A stretch of DNA of 64,000 nt, from assembly GCF_017654505.1 (NCBI RefSeq), contig NC_054547.1, forward strand, positions 28,795,346 to 28,859,345, read 5' to 3'. The position numbers and the translations under genes were made by a program. The notes beneath the pieces were generated by a model that made no database searches, had not been told where the DNA came from, and worked only from the letters and a program-made list of their open reading frames with translations. This stretch comes from Polyodon spathula (taxonomy: Eukaryota > Chordata > Actinopteri > Acipenseriformes > Polyodontidae). Positions 50,887-63,000 of the stretch are shown piece by piece; position 1 is the first letter of the stretch; each line of letters starts with the position of its first letter.

Positions 50887-53717
50887 AAAATGAACATTAA
50901 GCATTTTTATTTTCGTTTTTATTACGTCTGAACACGATCAACACTGATTTAAAACTGACCCAAATGAGAGAGTTCAGTGCAGCGTTTCTCATAACACTGC
51001 TTGCAAGCCGCACATAGGCCTGTCAGTCACCGAAAAGAATTCACCCCAATTCAGACTTTTCCAGGTGCAATCGATATACTGACTCTTTAGAAAATGAACC
51101 TAATGAAACTTCAAGTTGCAGTGTCCCACAGTGATGTTCAACGATGCACTGTATACATTCTGTGATACCAGTTTATTATTTAGGCCATAGTGTGCACCCC
51201 TACCTCACATTTGTTGCAGCAGTTTACACACAAGCTGCTTACCATTATGCCAAATGGACATGCTCCCGAAACTACTTGCTGCAGTAGGAGGTTATGATCA
51301 TGTGGCTGATATCAACTCCTCGTAATGCACCTGAGGGGGGGTGGTGGAAAGGGGATCTGGTGAGCTACAGCATGTCGTGTTCCCACCATCTTCAGCTCGC
51401 TCAGAACTTCAATAAACATTATTTATTTTTTTTTTTTAAATGAATGTTTGTGTTAATCGATTACCACTCACATAACAGCAGCACACCAGTCATGATGAGG
51501 TCATTCATTTTCAACCTGGTTAAATAAATCACTGTGAAGGTTTCTCTGCAGAACTCTCTCCTGACCCTGAAGCTGCTTACCAGACTACTGCACATCTCTA
51601 TCTCTCTCAAAGGACAGCACATCAATTTCATGGTCTGCTGTTACACTATTTTTACACATGAGATTTTAATATTTAATAAAATGAAGCTGGACAGAGAAAA
51701 CCACAATACGTGTGAATGATATAAAGATATTGGTGTACATCATTACAGCTTCATCTCCTCTAGAATTTGGATACAGGAATATAGTGGTTGATTCACTTTC
51801 TGACATAGACTATAATCCCTTTCATGGACATGTCCTTGTATGAGGCTGTAAAGAAAGTGAAATTTAAACAGCTGTGTGCATGACAGGGTTAAAGCATGTA
51901 TTCCTAGGTAACATATGTTCTCTAACTACATCAATGCCAGGAGTTTTTAATTTCCGCATATGAATTTCACTCAGGAGAGAAGCGACAGGAGAAACCAGGA
52001 TGTTTTGTGGATACTGCATGTTTTCTGGGATGTAGAAATAAAAGACTGTACTCACTACATTGATCAGGATGCAAGAGATTATGAAAGCTTATTATGTAGA
52101 AACAGGACGGGGGCAGACAACTTGAATAAAAAAAATAAAATAAAAATGTAGCGCTGTCCTAATGGTATGTAGCGTTACTCATGGAAGTGATACTACGGCA
52201 CACATTCAGAAAATAAATAAAACACTATCTGTGCGCAGTGCACCTGGCATTTTAAGCACTGGGAGCAGGCGACTCTCGATTCACGTCAGCAATGCGTAAG
52301 CAGCACCAGATGCCAGTGAGGCGTTTCCAGCAACACTGTAATCCTTAGCCTCTGTGCTCGGACCGCTAAATTAGTGTCAATTTAGGAGAGAATAGGGATA
52401 TGGATTAAAAAATATGGTATGTACTTTATAAAATTATATTTTTGCTCTTTTTATTTGATCCCCTGTAATTCTTGACAACCCTGCCTTAACAGGTAGTTAG
52501 GATGACCCTGCCGAGGGTGACTACCACAAAGAGGCTGGAGCTGCTGATCCTTTGGCTTCTACAGGTCAGCCATCAGCCAGACTCAGCAGCTTAAAATCCA
52601 TTGAAACTGTGCCACGACCTCCTCAAAAACATATAGCCAATAGTTAATGAAAGTAAAAGCAGAGTAGGACCTTTAATAACTCTGCCCGTGCCTCAGTAAA
52701 TAGAAATAGGCTTGGATATGAAGTCTTTTCCCCCTCTAGGTCAACAGTTTAATTCCAGCCAAGGTCAGCGCAAACATGTACCTCAATGCAGCAGTACTTT
52801 CAACGCTATGCAACCTCTGGCCCACTTCTGCTATTTGGCTTTTTGTATACTTCAGAAACATTTGTTTTCTTTTGAATATTCATAAGCTGATTTATGCGTT
52901 TTCTCCCCATTCTTCATTTGGAATAAACCGGAAATGCAGAACACTAACTATACTACAGAAAGGGCTGACTAACATAAGCAAGGTACAGGCACCTGTGCTC
53001 TGTCTTATTGGCATCAGACATACTGAGCAAATGTGATTCTAATACTAATGAACAAATAATTGAAATGTTAACAGTAAGGTGATGGATTACAGTTTTCCAA
53101 TTGAGCAATTTCTAATTTCCCAGCCAGATGTTTATATGAAGGAATGTCATCACAGAAAGAGGACAAGATTCACAGATTCTGGAAACAGTCCAGCCAGTAC
53201 ATTTGCAAGTTTGCAATATGTTGGTGATATACACAATATATGTTGCGCAAGTTAAAATAAGCTGGGAACACAATGAGAAGACCCATATTAAAAATCGAAT
53301 GGGTTGGCAAACACATGGCTGTTACTGTAGCCAGTAGCTCTCCCTGTTCACAGTTACCATCTCATTAAATTTGGTTAATAGGATTTCAAAGCTAAAATTA
53401 GGAGATAGAGAAAGCTGCCAATTAGGTTAGTGATTTAGAATCTACTCGATATATCCCTATCACTCATAAGAGTTGGCAAAAACAAACTCTGTGACCAGTC
53501 CTCCTCGACTACAGCTTCCAATTCCTTTGGGGAAGTTAGGGGTTGAAAATATGAAGTAAACATATGGCTGTAGAATGACCCATAGGGCTCTAATTTAAAG
53601 CAAAAGTTATATTGTTTTATTCCCCCTCAGACAAAATACTTACTAAAAATACTGCTGCGGCCTAGTCATCATTTCCTGCATGAGACAGTCCCTTGCGAAA
53701 TATCAGTAATTTGTGCA

Positions 53718-53805
53718 GTCTGGATACAGAAGCACCTGTCAGTCAAGCATCAGCCCTCTATCTGTCAGATCTGCTTTTATGACCACTGGGACAGAAACTG
53801 ATTAT
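53718..53805. repeat. Unassigned dispersed repeat, copy 2
   Basis: Same order of blocks as 15835-15960: GTGCAGTCTGGATACAGAAG, CACCTGTCAGTCAA, CAGCCCTCTATC, GTCAGATCTGCT and GACAGAAACTGA. Confidence 0.5.
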
Positions 53806-55921
53806 GATGCACTTCTACACTTTACTGAATACTCTACCAAATGACAGGCTGCTCAGCAGTTGCTTCAAAGGTAGCACAGAAGTTCAAGGTGTTTCTATTT
53901 TTTAATGCAATACACAAACTTTAAACAAAAATAAAACTATATATGTGATTTACTTGCTTTTCCGACAGTTGCAGAATATGCAGGATGTCAGAGAACACAG
54001 GACAAATATTCAATTGACTAATGCAAGGAGGGGCAATAGATTAAAAAAATATGAGATCACAATGAACGTCAAATGGACAGGTTTTGAATCCCTTTTGTTT
54101 TGTATCGATGGATTAATCCTCCAGACAAAGATAAATTATGTTGACAGCAGTTAATGTTTCCATGTTACAGTTTCCATGCAGAATCGGCAGCTGTCCCAAC
54201 CCCCTTTTCAATTAAAGGCCTTAAAAAAAAAGATAAAAGTGTTAAAACTCATCCACACTGAACCTTATGCTGTCAAGAATACATATTTTTTTTAATAAAA
54301 AGCACTTTAAACATTCTGTTTAAAAAAGGCAACCATTTCATAGACTATAAATACAGGATTCCTGAAAAGACCTAACTGGGTAACAGTAAGATGAACTTGG
54401 CCACTGATCTCACCACTGATTAAATGATGGGTGTTAATACTCTGAATTTGTACAGCATATTTGGCTGTTTATTTTGTACATAAAGCAATTACCACTATTG
54501 CTTAAATAAATCACCCCCACTGTACAGTACTACAGTACAATACAGAAATGAACATATTTCATGGACACATTTAAGAAAAACAAACATTACTTTTGGAACA
54601 CCTGAGTGAAAATGCATTTGTAAAAGCATAGTCTTCCTCTCACTATTTTCAAAATGTTTTGACTATTCAATAACCAAATGCAGTAAATGCTGTGAACGGT
54701 GTTTAACAAACACCTATTCATCCTTCCATTTACTTACAAACCTTTCTGAAAAACAGCAGCACTACGATTAATCATGTGTCATTAACTGCACAAACACAGG
54801 AATCTTAACACTTAAAAAGGGCTTGACAGATGGTCCTTTTTACAAGGCAATTCCATTTGTCTTGAGTGTGCACCAATGACCGAGATATTCTTTAACAGAT
54901 CTATACTGCAACTAATATTTCTTGGCTGTAACTCATAAGGACCTAATGTAATGCCACGCTAAGTCAATTCCGAGTCTGACAAAAGAAACGCATTAGTACA
55001 CAGCAATGTTAAAAAGATAGCAAGTGCAGCACAAACATCCTGCATCTGCTGCTTCCCGCATCAATGACACTTAGTAATTAACTGTGGGCTTTAATCAATA
55101 TTACACAAATTTTTCACGGATCGCCTATGGAAGTTACAAATTGCACGTTAAAGCCGATCAAGAAGACTTCATGAATAGTAAAAAATTGACAACTTCAGAA
55201 TAGTCTCATCTTAGAAAGTGCTGTGTGTTAAGAACCTTGACTGAATTATGGTTTATTTTGGAAGTCGAAGTGCTTTCAGCACCAAGGCCAGCGCCATTCA
55301 TTGGTTTTTCATGTAAATCCCTGAAGGAGTTGGGTTATTGGGTTCAGAAACATGTCACGTTCCGAAGGAAGTTTATAAGATTGTACAAACTGCCTGAACC
55401 AAACCAATTGTCTTTTTTTTTTTTTTTTTACTCCTAAACACATTCACAAGATTTAATACTGTCTCTAAAATGCAACTGTAATCCAAATTGTAGTATAGCT
55501 GTTTCAAATGTAATAAACTGTACTTTGTTTTCTAACACAGTATAATCAATATTGGTTACAGGTTTTCATTATATGATCATACAGACAAACCAATTAGTCT
55601 GACTCACCCCATGGCACCATTTCAAAAACAAAACAAAAAACCCCCCAAAAAAACAAAAACACACATACCGTAACATATATCTTTTACAATAGGATAAAAG
55701 GAAAGAAATGAGGGTTATAATCATGAAATCAAATAGTATTTTATGTTTTCATCTTGAAAGCTACATTTAAAACAATAGCTGCATTCCGCATGTTTTCAGA
55801 AAGCACCAATAGAAGAAGAAACTAAAATCACACAACACTAACTGTCACATTAACTATAAAAAGCAAAAAGCTTGGATTTTTTTGTGATTAAGACATTTTT
55901 GAAGTTAAAATCTATACTTAC

Positions 55922-55975
55922 ATAAGGAGAAGTATCCAGACTATCTGTGTTCACCACGACCGGTGGCGGATTTGC
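55922..55975 (-). CDS. dlg1: DLG1 exon: proline/valine-rich segment before PDZ1
   Basis: A 54-nt, phase-0 exon encoding ANPPPVVVNTDSLDTSPY (residues 151-168). It matches the segment just before PDZ1 in DLG1 (ANPPPVLVNTDSL in mammals, from memory) and has counterparts in PSD-95 and PSD-93. Acceptor TTTCCAAG, donor GTAAGT. Being phase 0 and a multiple of three it can be skipped without changing frame. Confidence 0.95.
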
Positions 55976-56386
55976 CTTGGAAAGGAGAAAAATAAATAGT
56001 CCCATTATAACTTTGCAATGATGCATACATAATATCAGCAACATCACAATAACACAAGCAGGCCAAGGAGACCCTCCAATGAAAAATGTAAAAACAAGAC
56101 GTATACAAATTCAAATTTACAAAAATTGAGAAGTTTATACATACATGGCACACCATACTGCAGAAAATGCAATGTTGAAGCATGAATGCTTGGAGTCGTG
56201 AACTAAATTCAATGAGTTGCTGGTAGTCCCTTAGTTAATAAAAATAAGTTCCAACCTTCTGTGTGCTGTTTATATATAGATAGATAGACAGATACATACA
56301 AACATACTTTACAGTACTGTCTAACTGTGCAACAGTCTGCTACAAACGTAAATGAAATGGAAAATAAATGAGAAAGAAAAAAAAAC
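55976..56386 (-). other. DLG1 intron between the two proline-rich exons
   Basis: About 0.41 kb; includes a short GATA/GACA-type run near 56277. Confidence 0.85.
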
Positions 56387-56470
56387 CTGTGACGTGGGAG
56401 ATGAGATGGCAGTGTTCTCTGCTGGGACTGGTAGGACAGGGATCACAGGGATTATGGGAGCAGCATCTGT
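56387..56470 (-). CDS. dlg1: DLG1 exon: proline-rich cassette (likely alternatively spliced)
   Basis: An 84-nt, phase-0 exon encoding TDAAPIIPVIPVLPVPAENT followed by AISSPTSQ (residues 123-150). The PVIPVLPVPAENT core is the N-terminal proline-rich insert of DLG1, an SH3-ligand-like segment that is alternatively spliced in mammals. The donor is CAG|GTTTTT, poor beyond the GT, which fits a cassette exon. The acceptor is a tandem TAGCAG, so use of the upstream AG would add one Gln. Confidence 0.93.
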
Positions 56471-59432
56471 CTGCTAAACAATAGGGTCGGGTCAGAGTTC
56501 AGGACATACAAATACACCAAAACAGACAAGAACAGCAGAAAATGATGACATCAACATCAGCAACAATGAGATGTTCATCACACAAACTGCAGGGAAAAGC
56601 ATATACAGAAAAGGAATGCATATCTATAAATTGGCGTGTATGTTCCAAAATTGACTTCACGGATTTAACTGGAATAATAAAAACATTACTTGCAGTGAAT
56701 GTTTGGGTATTATTAAAGCTAATCAGTCATACACTACATGTCACAACAGTTAAATTACACTTGTATAGGAGTATGGCATCCTTTCTGTCAGACCAAAGGA
56801 AGATGCATCAAAAAAGCATGTCACCATGACCTTCTGTCAAATCTGTGACAGTGAGTGTTCTCACATTTGGACCAGTGGCTCACCAGTCAACATGAAAGTA
56901 GCATTATATTAGTATACAGGTCTGAACTAACAGTCAATAATACTATGTACAGGCTGCCAGTGGCGTAGCTGCAAGGTATCCATCTGATTTTCAGATTACA
57001 AGCTTGCAGAGCTTCTCAATTCAGAAACCAGGTCTTATCTTCCATGCAGCAATGAGAATACTTGAGAACCTTGAGGAACAGACAAGAACTGCATGCTATT
57101 TCCATGCAAAAGATCTGAAACATCTTGGAATTTTTAAAAATTGTATTTTTAAAAAGTCACAGCCTATGTGCATCAGCAACCAGATGACAGAGGAAAAGGG
57201 GAGCAGATGGTCCTGTCCCGTCCCCCAGGGAATGTAAATTTGCTCAGCGGTTGAGTAGAATAAATCAGGATTTTTATTTTCTTATTTAATTAAAAAATAA
57301 AGGGCACATGAAATCATGCTTTAAGAAAAAAAAAGTCTAATGGATTATGATAACCATTGTAGTTTAAAAGCAAGAATATCTAAGGACAGAGATATGTTTG
57401 TGCAGCATCTCCCTCTCTTATCAAACAGCTCACACTATAAAAACTACAGACTGCATATCATGCTGTTCCACTCCTAAACCATTCAGCTCCTCGGACACAA
57501 TGAGTTGTATTCTACAGTCAAAATCGTTGCCAATCCACATCTATAAAACTTCCAGATATACTGTAAATCGGACTAGGATTGAATTTCAGGCAGCGATGAC
57601 AATGGTCATATCCAAAATAAAAGGTCAAATTATCTCTTCCCAGTTCTTGTCCATAACCTATACATTGCAAATTCAAGATCAAAACGTGTGCTAGCAAAAA
57701 CAACATTTACACACAAACAGATAAATAAATAATTATATATAAAGGAAAATTGTCTGTATTACGTTATATTATGTTGCATTACAATTTAAATACGACAAAT
57801 GGTGTCTTTTGCTGGCAGTTTGTACTGTACATCATATGCTTTTAAGATTTCATAATCAACATTCAAAACTTTAGACCATGGAAGGAAAAAAATAAATCCT
57901 CAGATGGAATTATACACTTGTCTTTTTTTGTTTGTTTTTTAATACCTCCTCTCAACCTTTAAAACTTTGATTCTGTACATTCAAAAGACACTTCATTATG
58001 TAGAGAGAGTGATGGTAGTTTCCATGTGTAGGAGAGATTACACTACTACTGTAATACCAATTTGAATTATGCATTAGGGGACCAAGTACAAGGTTTGCCA
58101 AAATTATACAGGGTTCTGCAGAGAGTAGATTTATTTCTACATCTATAGCATATGCCAGCTCCCACAAGAACAATACTGTTGAGTAATGTTAATGCCAAAC
58201 TCTGAGGCAGCAGACAAAACCTCAGACCAGCCACATTTCAGGACGCGTGGCTCAGGAATGGTTTTAAAACACAGTAAAGATCCCTAGCGAGAAACAGTAT
58301 ACTATGTCTTTTTAAAATGTACTTAGGAGAATGCCTTTCAAAACTATCAATTCCTGATTTTTCAATACATTTTTACACCCATATCAGAGCTTACACACCA
58401 CCTCAGACGGCAGTTCACACGTAAAATGGACAGATCCATCCATATGCGAATTGATCGGGCCCCATTAGGTAGTCACGGGTGCACTTTAACAGTTTCGTTT
58501 GATCAGTCAACACAGCTTTCCCTACTATGAAAGTCTTCATTATTAATCTTACATAAAACACCACATCCAGGAGTAAAAACAAAGATTATTCCCCTTCAGA
58601 CAAATATCCAAGTTTCAGTGTGTTCGTGCTTATTGTCTGAACAAGGTTTTCATGCGTCTAAACCAGACTCTCAAACAACGGCTGTGAAAGCGTGGAAAGA
58701 ACCAGGAGAATTACAATCCTAAAATGAGCACTAAATCAATGGCATTGATTAGCGGTCTTCTCATGCTTTCAACTTAAGCCTTTAAGTATTAATGTTTAGA
58801 CAACAGCATTAGAATACACACACACACACACACAGAGACAGGAGTACAATTATATTGAATAAAATCAAGCAATAGCATTAATAGTCCATGACATGTAACA
58901 CAAAAAAAGACTGATTCTGTTACATGTTATCTGTCACTGCTGCTTCACAAAAATTCTGCAATTATTATATAAGCCTGAAACAAAGTTACAACTAAGAATA
59001 TATATTTCCTCAGAAATGACGCACATGCATATGATCGTTTTTTTTTTTTTACAAGCTACCCAATCAGAAGAAATTACTTGCTTAATTCTAATATCGGTCA
59101 GTCAGCTTGCTCTCAGAAATGCAGGATATTCATGCAAAATCCACAGCTTTCTACCACCAAGAATAAGTACTCTACGGTAGCGGTCCTATCTGGCTTTTTA
59201 ACACATCCATAATTGTACTTCGCTGCCCCCCCTCCAATCACATGCATGGTTTTCATTACATAACTTTGATTTGTTTAAAATTCTCATTAATCTTGTTTTC
59301 ATCGGTCAGCACTAGCTTGTCAAGCATGCACATGCTTTAACAGTATAATAATTATTTTCAGCACACATATGGGTGTACCAAGTGCTAAGGTTCTATCTTG
59401 GTCCTGGAAGAGTTCTGCAATCAGAAACGTAC
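56471..59432 (-). other. First DLG1 intron (leader to proline-rich exon)
   Basis: About 3 kb, AT-rich, with an (AC)n tract at 58817-58834. Nothing else recognised; exons for the long-isoform region between L27 and the proline-rich segment were looked for and not seen. Confidence 0.75.
58817..58834. repeat. (AC)n microsatellite
   Basis: About 9 AC units. Confidence 0.9.
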
Positions 59433-59798
59433 CTTATCAAAAGAAAGGGTGGACCACGAACTGTCCGAGCACCAGCCGCTAGTTGCTTTAACTTTGGCAG
59501 TGCTTTTCGTGGGGCTCTTTTTAACACTGTCCCGCAGGTTTGTGAACTTCCCTCGGTTTTTGGAAGAGGACACAGGCAAGGTGGAGGAGCTGTAGTGCCT
59601 GTGTGTGCTCAGAGGCTGATGATGCTTTTGTTGTTGTTGCTTCTGCTGCTGCTGTGGTAATGGCTGGGACTGGGGCTGTGGATACTGTAGTCTTGGATGC
59701 ATCCTACGTTTATTGTGAAAATTGACCATACCTCTCATTCCATCGCAACCTTCTGCAGCACCACAGCAGTACTCATGGTTGGGATAGTAAGTAGTCAT
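59433..59798 (-). CDS. dlg1: DLG1 alternative first coding exon (Gln-rich leader)
   Basis: Start codon at 59798 (ACCATGA, A at -3). An in-frame TGA lies upstream at 59849-59847 and no other ATG falls between, so this start is well supported. The exon encodes 122 residues, ends AAG|GTACGT in phase 0 and can join either proline-rich exon or the PDZ1 lead-in exon. Features: Cys11-Cys12 and Cys18 near the N-terminus, a Q/P/H-rich stretch at 38-63 with two runs of four Gln (49-52, 54-57), a Ser-rich patch 70-79 and the segment LRDSVKKSPTKSTAK (88-102). The YSS.TLP and DSVKKSP wording resembles leader regions I recall from DLG2 and DLG3 isoforms. Function is unknown; N-terminal Cys pairs in relatives can be palmitoylated. 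Confidence 0.85.
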
Positions 59799-60060
59799 GG
59801 TGAGATATAATGGACAAAAAGCCACAGAGATGTGCCCAAAAAGTGCTCAGGCAAAAAACGACAAAATTGAAGTTTGTGATCCTAGATGTGAACTGTTTCT
59901 GCAGCCGTACCAGTAAGAAAGAGAGAAACTGAATCAAATTCTATCCTCTTGCTCTAGCTCTTGTTAAAGCTCTCTCTTTTCTCTCTCAATCTCTCTCTCT
60001 CCCCTCCCTCCCTCTGTCCCTCCCACCCTCGCCAATTAATGAGCTCCAACAGGCACAGCA
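59799..60060 (-). promoter_or_regulatory. Candidate promoter/5' UTR of the DLG1 leader transcript
   Basis: Immediately upstream of the leader start codon. On the coding strand there is a purine-rich GA tract (about 59951-60000) and a G-run cluster (60001-60028). No convincing TATA box was identified; the transcription start cannot be placed from sequence alone. Confidence 0.5.
60001..60028 (-). promoter_or_regulatory. G-quadruplex motif
   Basis: The minus strand carries six G runs in the pattern G3-1-G3-1-G3-5-G3-1-G3-1-G4 (digits are loop lengths), about 205-230 bp upstream of the start codon and on the coding strand. Confidence 0.85.
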
Positions 60061-63000
60061 CATAGTAGTTTTCCAGGCATGAATAATCAATTCACTGCAC
60101 CAATTCCATTGTGGGCAGCAAATATTCATGTTTAGTGTTTATTTTGCTGTTTTGTTTATTTGGGGTTTTTTTACACAAAGAACAAACCGCAGCAAAGCAC
60201 AAAAAATGGAATCTGCTCAACAATATAAAACAAGACAACTTTACACAAAAAGGGGTTGCTCAAATAAACACATGCACAAACACCTGCCATATGTGGTATA
60301 TATTTGTGTGTAAATCTTTGTCTCATGCCGATTAGGTGCATTGTATCCCAAACTGCACAAATCACGAAACAAAGTGAGGAGACATTCTGCACACCTCAAT
60401 CTAAAAGAATGACAGATGGTTATCACTGAGGAGTGGTCAGACACTGTATCCCTCTAGTACAATATGAAGACTCATGTTGAATCAGGGCTGACTGTGTTGG
60501 CACTGAACTCTAGTGACAGTGCTATAGCAAGGGCTTTTACTTTCCTCATTTACTGTAATCATATGCCGACCCACCCGATGGAGATGCAAGCTTTGCTGGT
60601 TCTTTCTGCAGATGTTTTCAGCAAATCAATCTCCATTAACACGTCAAAAATACACGACAGTCCTGAAATCATTTTTTGGTTTTTCACAGAAGTTGTTTCT
60701 TCTGACAGCCATGAAGCACAGCTTGATATTTGCATTGTATTAATCTTAAATTCTGACCGATGGCGACATTGACTTCAAAAATGTCAAATTTGTTGTCAAA
60801 GTATAAAGAAGAAAAATATATTCTGAATATTTGATCATTAAGTGGCTTTTTTGTCATCATCTTACAAATACATGCACACACTCCTTGGTTACATGTGAAA
60901 ACCGATAGTCCTTTAATAATGTACATTAGGCTACATATAGATGTAGACCTACTACTCCTTCAGAAAGTAAATACCGTATTACTTCAATTTGGCGCCACAG
61001 CGTTTATTTGAAATTAATGAAAATGAAACAAACTGCAGCCCTTAAACAAAGGCGGCGATTATACGAGGGTAGCCTTTATTAATATATGCTTTACAAACGC
61101 TGCAATATTTTATTATATGGTTTAGGGCATTTTAGAAGGGGCGCCGTGCGAGGCTCCAATCCGCAGCACTATAATCCTGTCTGTTTTTGGGGCTTGAAGA
61201 CAGTACATTACTGACAGTTAACGAGAACCTATTAGGTGAGAGTTGTGAGGTCAGGGAACTACTATACCAGCGAATCAGAAGTATGTACTGGTTGCTATGG
61301 GGCGGGACAAGAAGAGGAGAGAGAACAGTAGTTGAGTATAATGCAGTTACACTCTGAATATCGGTTTGATTTCTGTTAAAACTAAAATATATCCTAGCCG
61401 GTTATTATTTTTTCTCACTGTAATTTACCTGCTTCTTTGTAATTTCTCTGTAAAATAAATATATATATATATATATATATATATGCGTCTTCATCAGATT
61501 AAAGTTTCATACCTGTGTTTTCTCCTCCAAAGGTAATAAATAAGAAATAGTGTTATACTAGAGAAAGCTGCCTGCGCTCTCTATCTCTCTGCTCCTAATC
61601 AGCTGGTCTGTGAGGCTGAGACACAGATAGGAACTGACAGGGACCTCTCTAATCGCCATGGTGCTGCCACAGCTTATCTGTGGCAATGTAATCACAGGCT
61701 GCACAACACCCAGGGCTGATCCAATATTCAAAATACTGAACACAGGGGAAAAGGCTGCCCAAAACCGTTACACAGGAAACAGGCATTTGCATTTTGCCTA
61801 CTCCCAATAATAATATGAACTATCAAAAACTGTTTAAAAAAAAAAAAAAAATAATAATAATTAAAGAAACCCAGAATGATCTATCCTGTGCTCCCCAGGT
61901 AAGGTGCATGTATTTGCTGAAGCCTAGGACGGCTTATATGGATCATTGAAGCAGACCAATCAGTCACAGCGATCAATAAAAAACATTTAAATGTCAGCCA
62001 ATACCGTTGCTACATTAGCCAATCTATTTAAATCGCTATTGAGAAAAATGTTTGTGCCCAACACCTAAACAATGTTCATGTTAATCATACAGCCATCAAG
62101 GAATCTGTATTAAACGTGTTAGCCTATTTTATTAAAAAGCCAATACGACAATTTGGTATGAAAAGGAATATTAAGGGCTGTGTTCTACGGACAGATCTCT
62201 GCAATGACTGCCGTGCTCGATTTCACTTTGAACATCTTTTGAAGCAACTAAACATGTTCAAACCTGCTGTTCCCTAGAACTGTCTCCACTGTGTTTCTAA
62301 ATGATTTACTGGTGTTCAGAAGTAGTATGTGAGTAACATACATACGCTCCATCACAATTGTAAATACTTCACTAGCAATAGTGAAGAAGTACAGTACTTC
62401 ACTGTGACCAACATCCACAGTTTATACATGTAAGAAAGTGGAACGTGCGTGCACACCAGCCAGCCAACCACATCCATATCTAACAACAACACCTGGACAT
62501 GAGAAATCTTCTTAAAACTGTCTTTAGCAACAAAACTCACTACTGGAACAGGAGAATGCATTTGCCATCAATTCAAAGTAATGAACTTTTATTAAGCGGC
62601 TAACTACAAGGAATGCTATCACAGACAGCACATTGGAGTATTAATATTATGCCAGCACAGTGTAACCTTGCAAACTCTTAAAGTCCCCAGGAACTCATTC
62701 TAAATAATCCTCTGAGATAAGCAAAGTCAGAGCAATCAGTAATACAGAGGCAGCGTTTGTGTGACGCTTCATAAGAGAACTATCTAAATACCACCCCCCT
62801 TTAACTATTTCCACCAACTATATTAGGAGTGATGGATAAACTCTACATGAGCTCTACATTTTACCCCCAAAACAGCACTGAAACCTAGTACATACATAAA
62901 ACATATACTCAATCTCATCGTATGCTCTAATTCCCATCATTCACATACTTGCTATCTTGTGCAATGTGTTTAAGTGCCCACAGTACCATATTACCATGAA

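Larger units (their letters stand above)
46263..55921 (-). other. DLG1 intron upstream of the PDZ1 lead-in exon
   Basis: About 9.7 kb. It contains a possible repeat (48125-48660), a SINE (50620-50886) and the second copy of an unassigned repeat (53718-53805). No exon recognised. Confidence 0.75.

Noticed and set aside
59799..59825. Start of the leader frame at an upstream GTG (59825)
   Set aside because: Non-ATG initiation is not needed: the next ATG at 59798 has a good context and an in-frame stop lies upstream.
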